Shown piece after piece: positions 59,212 to 64,000 of a DNA stretch of 64,000 bases. The stretch lies in assembly GCF_040822065.1 (NCBI RefSeq), contig NZ_CP162005.1:496001-560000 (forward strand), given 5' to 3'. The notes below the pieces were generated by a model, which was not told where the DNA came from, did not search any database, and saw only the letters and a program-made list of their open reading frames with translations. This DNA comes from Pedobacter sp. WC2423. GTDB lineage: Bacteria; Bacteroidota; Bacteroidia; Sphingobacteriales; Sphingobacteriaceae. Within the stretch, counting starts at the first letter, position 1; every line of letters begins with the position of its first letter. The position numbers were made by a program, and so were the translations under genes.

Positions 59212-62200
59212 TTGATAAAGATAACAAATACGCACAATTTTGATCAGCGCGTAATTCTTCGTACCCCAATATATTCTTTAGCTGACTTTGATAAAAGCTT
59301 CGTCATAGAAAAACTGATCTGCGACCCGGTTTTTTTAGAGGCCATCTATATCGCTTCTCCAAGCTTATATAATGCTTGTCTTAAGTACAGCAGCGGATTA
59401 ATTTTAATGGAGAAAGAAATCTTAAAATTTAAGCATTCGCTTTATAAATACTACTCCAGGATGCACAACCGGTGTACCCCATTCGGTTTATTTTCTTCTT
59501 GCAGACTTACAAAATGGAAGAAAGGGGAATCTGAAATTATAATTGATAACAGTAATTTAAGCCGCCATACGCGCCTGGATATGCATTATCTCTGTGCATT
59601 AGCGGCTTATTTATCATCACTCGCCGGGGTTAGAGATCAGTTACTTTATTTTCCAAACAGTAGCTGGTATGTAATGGGTGAGGATATTCGTTATATAGAA
59701 TATAAATATGCAGATGGCAAAAGACAGCACCAGATTAGTGCTGTAAAGAGTTCAGTTTATTTAACGGAGCTTATGGAATCGGCGAGGCATGGGTTAACCA
59801 GGATTAATCTCATCGCTATTTTAGAAAAAGCTGGTATTCAAACTGATGATGCAGTTAAATTTATTGATAACTGTTTGGATTCTCAACTTCTGATTCATGA
59901 ACTTGATCCTGCAGTTACGGGTGATGGGCTGCTTACACAGCTACTTAAAACTCTGGAAAAATATGCTGTAAATGATTTGCAAATTAAGGGTATCGTTCAG
60001 AAAATCAAAAAAATAGAACAACTATTAAACAAATTAGATCTGCAGTTAGTCAATAAAATAGCTGATTATCAGGAAATACTAAAAGTAATTGATACGCTGG
60101 ACGTTCCCTATGAGGCAGGAAAGATATTTCAAACTGATGTAACAGGTATAGTTGACCCCGAAAGCGGTTTGTCAACTGATTTACAAAGAGAAATTTTAAC
60201 AGCTCTTGGAATCCTCCATAAAATGAGGAGCAAAAAACAGACCCATTTAGTTTCATTCACCAAACGGTTTTACGAGCGTTACGGTGATCAGGAGATGCCT
60301 CTTTTAGAAGTTCTGGACACGGAAACGGGTATTGGTTACGTGCCTGGTAAGCATTTAGTACCTTCACCTATTTTAGAAGGACTGTATTTGTTTGAGGCCG
60401 CTGAAACAGAAATGCTTGCCTGGGGTAACTGGGAGCAAAATTTACAAAAAAAATGGTTAAAGGCTTATAAAGCTGATCAGCGCCATATTGAGATCTCTGA
60501 AGAAGATATGGAGGATATTATTCCTGCAAATTCATTATTCCCTTCTTCTGTTCAGCTGATGTTTGAAGTCATATCTTCCGGACAAGTCTATATAAAATAT
60601 GCTGGCGGAACAAGCCCTGTCAATATGATCGCCCGTTTTGCACAATCTGATCCGGAACTTACTAAACTGGCTTCTGATCTGACTACAGCCGAGCAAAATA
60701 GCACACCAGGGGTTATTTTTGCAGAAATTGTGCATCTTCCTGAAGGAAGGGTCGGAAATGTGCTCCAGCGCCCTGCTTTCAGAAATTACGAAATACCTTA
60801 TCTGGCAAAATCTTTATTACCGGAAGAGCAGCAAATACGTGTTCAGGACCTGTTTATAGCTTATAAAAAAGGAAAAATTGTCTTGTACTCAAAAAATCTG
60901 AATAAAATAATTATACCACGATTAAGTAATGCGCATAATTTTGGTAGGAACGCTTTGCCAGTATATCATTTTCTTTGTGACCTTCAGGATCAGGATCAGA
61001 TTACTGATTTAAAATTTAATTGGGGAAGCCTTAGCCAACAATATCGTTTTTTACCACGGGTGATCTTTAAGAACGTTATATTACAGCGTGCCAGCTGGAT
61101 CTTTCTGGAGCAGGACATTCAAAATCTGCTTCAAAAAAGCATAATTCGCTTTCGGGAATTGCTCCTTGATTTTATACAGGAATATAATTTACCTCAAAAA
61201 GTTTTTCTTGCAGATGGTGATAATGAATTGCTTATCAATTTTGAGGCATTGGAAGAAACCCATCGCATTTTTGAGCTGCATTTGAAAGGCAGCAGTCAAT
61301 TCATTTTCAAAGAATACCTGCAGCCAGCTCACTTAGTAAGAAATTCAGATAAGCAACATTACATGCATGAGTTTCAAGCTTTTATTACAGTGAAACCTGA
61401 CCTTAATATGGAGTTATCGACACAAAAAGATAGTTTATCTATACACGAAGCATTAACTGCAACCACCTGTAATACTGATCATGAATGGATATATTATAAG
61501 CTTTATTGCGGTGTGCGTAATGCTGATGTATTACTTGCAAACCCTATAAAGGCATTGACTGCGCACTGTGAAAAAAAGGGCTGGATCAAAGAGTGGTTTT
61601 TTATCCGTTATACGGATAGCGATTTTCATATCAGGCTTCGCTTAAAGCTGAATGATATCAAGTGGCTTCCATATCTCACCAGGACATTTCATAGCACATT
61701 TAAACCGTATAAGAAAACTGGTTTTCTCTGGAAAATAATGACTGATAATTACCAGCCGGAGTATGGTCGTTATGGGATCAATACATTAGCGCTCGCTGAA
61801 AAGTTCTTTTATTATGACAGTATTGCTTTCCTGGGTTTTCTTGATCAGAGTTCGGGTGATGAAAGAGAAAATCTTCGCTGGCAATATGCAATTCTCTCTA
61901 TTGATACCTTGTTTGAAGCTTTTGAATTTACAACAGAACCTAAACTTGAATTGATGAGGAACCTCAAAGAAGCATTTGCATCGGAATTTAAGTTTGGAAC
62001 AGAACAAAGAAAACAACTTGCCAGATCTTTCAGGGAAAAGAAAAGCGAAATTTACGCTTCATTAAGTGTACAGCAGCCAGGTGATCAATTTTATCAGTTT
62101 TATTTGATTTTGAGACAACGGACTGAACAGATTGATCCAATAATCCGGCAGCTCAGGAAAATGGAAATGGACGGAACATTAAAGGTTTCAATTGCGGATT

Positions 62201-62337
62201 TATTAAGTAGTTATATACATATGCTGGTCAACCGTATTATTCCCGAATTTTCAAGACTGCATGAAGCTGTTATCTATGATTTTTTATATCAATATTATAA
62301 GAGTGTAAAGGGAATGAAAAATAGAATTCAGTTGTGA
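59212..62337 (+). CDS. Class I lanthipeptide dehydratase (LanB), full length
   Basis: The protein has 1041 aa, starting at TTG 59212 behind GGGAGG. The N-terminal glutamylation domain (about 1-690) opens with FDQRVILRTPIYSLADFDKS and contains SRMHNRCTPFGLFSSCRLTK, the conserved R-x-x-P-F-G-L/M-F motif, and GRNALPVYHFLCDL. The C-terminal elimination (SpaB_C) domain (about 755-1030) contains EWIYYKLYCGVRNADVLLAN and EWFFIRYTDSDFHIRLRLKL. LanB uses glutamyl-tRNA to dehydrate Ser and Thr in the precursor. Both domains are in one protein, unlike split LanB systems. The precursor gene follows after 91 bases. Confidence 0.93.
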   Translation: MIKITNTHNFDQRVILRTPIYSLADFDKSFVIEKLICDPVFLEAIYIASPSLYNACLKYSSGLILMEKEILKFKHSLYKYYSRMHNRCTPFGLFSSCRLTKWKKGESEIIIDNSNLSRHTRLDMHYLCALAAYLSSLAGVRDQLLYFPNSSWYVMGEDIRYIEYKYADGKRQHQISAVKSSVYLTELMESARHGLTRINLIAILEKAGIQTDDAVKFIDNCLDSQLLIHELDPAVTGDGLLTQLLKTLEKYAVNDLQIKGIVQKIKKIEQLLNKLDLQLVNKIADYQEILKVIDTLDVPYEAGKIFQTDVTGIVDPESGLSTDLQREILTALGILHKMRSKKQTHLVSFTKRFYERYGDQEMPLLEVLDTETGIGYVPGKHLVPSPILEGLYLFEAAETEMLAWGNWEQNLQKKWLKAYKADQRHIEISEEDMEDIIPANSLFPSSVQLMFEVISSGQVYIKYAGGTSPVNMIARFAQSDPELTKLASDLTTAEQNSTPGVIFAEIVHLPEGRVGNVLQRPAFRNYEIPYLAKSLLPEEQQIRVQDLFIAYKKGKIVLYSKNLNKIIIPRLSNAHNFGRNALPVYHFLCDLQDQDQITDLKFNWGSLSQQYRFLPRVIFKNVILQRASWIFLEQDIQNLLQKSIIRFRELLLDFIQEYNLPQKVFLADGDNELLINFEALEETHRIFELHLKGSSQFIFKEYLQPAHLVRNSDKQHYMHEFQAFITVKPDLNMELSTQKDSLSIHEALTATTCNTDHEWIYYKLYCGVRNADVLLANPIKALTAHCEKKGWIKEWFFIRYTDSDFHIRLRLKLNDIKWLPYLTRTFHSTFKPYKKTGFLWKIMTDNYQPEYGRYGINTLALAEKFFYYDSIAFLGFLDQSSGDERENLRWQYAILSIDTLFEAFEFTTEPKLELMRNLKEAFASEFKFGTEQRKQLARSFREKKSEIYASLSVQQPGDQFYQFYLILRQRTEQIDPIIRQLRKMEMDGTLKVSIADLLSSYIHMLVNRIIPEFSRLHEAVIYDFLYQYYKSVKGMKNRIQL

Positions 62338-62428
62338 TTTAATAAGACAAAAATAATAAGTTAGCTCTGTATTGTAGTTGTTGCGTATTTAAAAAGTAAA
62401 TTATATATTTAGAAAATCTAGCAATCTT

Positions 62429-62617
62429 ATGAAGAAAAAGAAAAAAAGTACCAATAAGGCGTTGTCATTTGAAAAAACGGTTATTGTATCACTTGGAAAA
62501 AAAGAAATGATGAAAATAAGAGGTGGTGGCAGGGGGGGAGGCCGCAATTTTGAGGCTAATACGAATGATGGTGACTCAGGGCGTCTCACTTGTGACACAG
62601 TGCAAAGTACTGGTTAG
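62429..62617 (+). CDS. Class I lanthipeptide-type precursor peptide
   Basis: The protein has 62 aa. The basic N-terminus MKKKKKSTNKALSFEKTVIV continues into SLGKKEMMKIRGGG, the Bacteroidota leader pattern (L-x-x-x-K-x-x-I-x-x-L-x-x-x-E/Q-M-x-x-I-x-GG). The core after Gly34 is glycine-rich at first, then NTNDGDSGRLTCDTVQSTG with Thr45, Ser50, Thr54, Thr57, Ser60 and Thr61 as dehydration candidates and one cysteine (Cys55). At most one lanthionine ring can form, so part of the product may stay dehydrated. It lies between LanB and the S41 peptidase. Confidence 0.85.
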   Translation: MKKKKKSTNKALSFEKTVIVSLGKKEMMKIRGGGRGGGRNFEANTNDGDSGRLTCDTVQSTG

Positions 62618-62632
62618 GCAGCATATAATTTG

Positions 62633-64000
62633 ATGATAAACCGATTATATAATATCAACCGCACTAAAGTGAAGAGAATACTTATACTGATTTTAATTTT
62701 ACTGCCCTTTTTATCTAGTGCTCAAAGCTGTAATTGTAGTGATAATTTTAAATCTCTGGTAGATAAAATAAAGAATAATTATGTTGGTTATAAGGATAAA
62801 GTAAATGCTTCAAATCAAAAACAATTTACTGTTTTCACGGATAGTTTAAAAGAAATCGCTAAGTTATCCTCCAAAATGAATTGTTATGATATTTGTGCGG
62901 AATGGTTGTCTTTTTTCAAAGATGAGCACATAGGTCTCTCTTTTACTCCTGGTAAAGCTACAAAAGAAGAGGTTAATGATTTTTTTTCTACGACAGAAAA
63001 GACATCATGGAATGAAAAAACCTTAGATGCCTACTTACTTCGTAATCAAAAGAATCTTGACAACATAGAAGGATACTGGACTTATGCGCCTGACACTTAT
63101 AAAATAGGTATCGTAAAAGATAGTATCCGGAATGAGTTCGTTGGCTTTATTGTTCGGACGAATGTTCCTAACTGGGAGAATCAGCAGGTAAAGCTCAGGA
63201 TAAAAAAGATAAAAGATAAATATCACCTTATTTATTTCAGAGGGATAGACCATGGGAAGAAATTCCCATGGTTAGTTGTAAAGAAAGACAGCCTGGAGCT
63301 TGGTTATTTTGGCGTATGGTATAAAAGTAAATTTTTCACCAATAAATACGAACCCAGAACACTGGTTAAAAAGTCTTTATCACCGTCGTTTAAAGTGCTT
63401 GATAAGGAAACTAATTTATTAGTAATGCCTAGCTTTGCTTTTAAATACAAAAAAGAAGTAGACAGCCTTTTGGAGAAAAATAAGGAATTACTGAAAACAA
63501 GCAAACATCTGATCATTGATATCCGTAATAATTCGGGAGGACTAACCAGTACCTTCGAGCAAGTATTACCTTATATTTATACCAATCCAATTTATACAGA
63601 TGGTGGAGTGGTATGGGCAACTCCGGATAATATTAAGAATGGATACGATACCGATATTTCTGGTTTTCCTGAACAGACTCAAAAGAAGTTTAGGGAAGAG
63701 ACCGAAAAATTAAAGGCACATGTTGGTGAATTTTATCCGCTTTATGAGGGAGATACTATTGAGTTTTCTCAGGTCTTAAAGAATCCGCAGCGTGTCTCTG
63801 TGCTGATGAACAGAGGAAGTGCGAGTGCTGCAGAGCATTTTATTTTAAGAGCTGAACAAAGTAAAAAAGTTACGCTGTTTGGTCAGAATAGTGCGGGAGC
63901 TATTGACTATACTGAAATTGTAAGTGGAAAAATCCCATGTAGTTATTTTACTGTTCAATATCCTGCATTCAGGTCAGACAGGATAGAAAAGCGTCCATTA
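62633..64000 (+). CDS. S41-family serine peptidase, cut by the window end
   Basis: It starts at ATG 62633, 15 bases after the precursor gene, and is still open at the last base (456 codons). The signal peptide ends near FLSSAQS. The domain after about 270 has the S41 order: LIIDIRNNSGGLTSTFEQVL, then VSVLMNRGSASAAEHFILRA with likely nucleophile Ser398, and VTLFGQNSAGAIDYTEI. A Lys at the usual CTP position is not evident, so the catalytic set may be of the S41B kind. Being exported and next to the precursor, it may remove the leader after secretion. No LanC or transporter is visible before the edge. Confidence 0.88.
   Translation, partial: MINRLYNINRTKVKRILILILILLPFLSSAQSCNCSDNFKSLVDKIKNNYVGYKDKVNASNQKQFTVFTDSLKEIAKLSSKMNCYDICAEWLSFFKDEHIGLSFTPGKATKEEVNDFFSTTEKTSWNEKTLDAYLLRNQKNLDNIEGYWTYAPDTYKIGIVKDSIRNEFVGFIVRTNVPNWENQQVKLRIKKIKDKYHLIYFRGIDHGKKFPWLVVKKDSLELGYFGVWYKSKFFTNKYEPRTLVKKSLSPSFKVLDKETNLLVMPSFAFKYKKEVDSLLEKNKELLKTSKHLIIDIRNNSGGLTSTFEQVLPYIYTNPIYTDGGVVWATPDNIKNGYDTDISGFPEQTQKKFREETEKLKAHVGEFYPLYEGDTIEFSQVLKNPQRVSVLMNRGSASAAEHFILRAEQSKKVTLFGQNSAGAIDYTEIVSGKIPCSYFTVQYPAFRSDRIEKRPL

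Noticed and set aside
62401..62598. A minus-strand frame opposite the lanthipeptide precursor.
   Set aside because: It is an antisense shadow of the precursor and its A-rich leader; no promoter or homologous pattern supports it.

Overview
The window looks like a chromosomal segment of a Bacteroidota species, most likely Sphingobacteriaceae (Pedobacter-like). The reasons are two SusC/SusD pairs, a FecI/FecR sigma/anti-sigma module, weak Shine-Dalgarno sequences, AT-rich intergenic DNA, DUF4974-type FecR, DUF5689 and a Bacteroidota-style class I lanthipeptide leader. No rRNA, tRNA or CRISPR array was seen. All functional calls are by reading sequence; no database search was run.

Layout. 1-6.8 kb: the end of a rhamnoside utilisation locus (SusC tail, SusD, GH78 alpha-L-rhamnosidase, GntR/LacI-type regulator). 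6.9-13.8 kb: an orphan type VI secretion island (VgrG, unknown partner, PAAR-like membrane effector, two tandem paralogous candidate immunity genes and further small membrane proteins). 13.9-23.5 kb, minus strand: a FecI/FecR-controlled SusC/SusD locus with a DUF5689 lipoprotein and a Tat-exported calcineurin-like phosphoesterase. 23.6-26.0 kb: a stand-alone HNH protein and a GNAT-like/XRE candidate toxin-antitoxin pair. 26.0-34.6 kb, minus strand: a compact operon that begins with a small lipoprotein and a 99-aa exported peptide, passes through a strong hairpin, and continues with an SdpA-like protein, an HTTM (SdpB/gamma-carboxylase-like) protein, an O-antigen-ligase/TPR protein, an outer-membrane barrel, a transglutaminase-like lipoprotein and a DCC thiol-oxidoreductase. 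I consider this the best candidate for an undescribed system (a secreted, modified peptide).

34.8-47.6 kb is a scrap-yard. It holds IS21 and IS3 remnants, long repeats, and a row of small immunity-like genes each preceded on the same strand by the broken C-terminal tail of a polymorphic toxin. Intact genes lie between them (NUDIX, DUF72, a HigB-HigA-like fusion). 47.8-53.6 kb: a CDP-sugar/surface glycan cluster (rfbF, rfbG, an SDR-cupin fusion, a glycosyltransferase-like protein, a GH127-like enzyme), bounded by inverted identical pieces of the same IS3 transposase and followed by the tail of a lost GH78 gene. 54.3-58.8 kb: ordinary genes (DUF2383, Fpg/Nei glycosylase, L,D-transpeptidase, NIPSNAP, LytTR regulator). 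59.2 kb to the right edge: a class I lanthipeptide locus (full-length LanB, precursor peptide with one cysteine, S41 peptidase cut by the window end).
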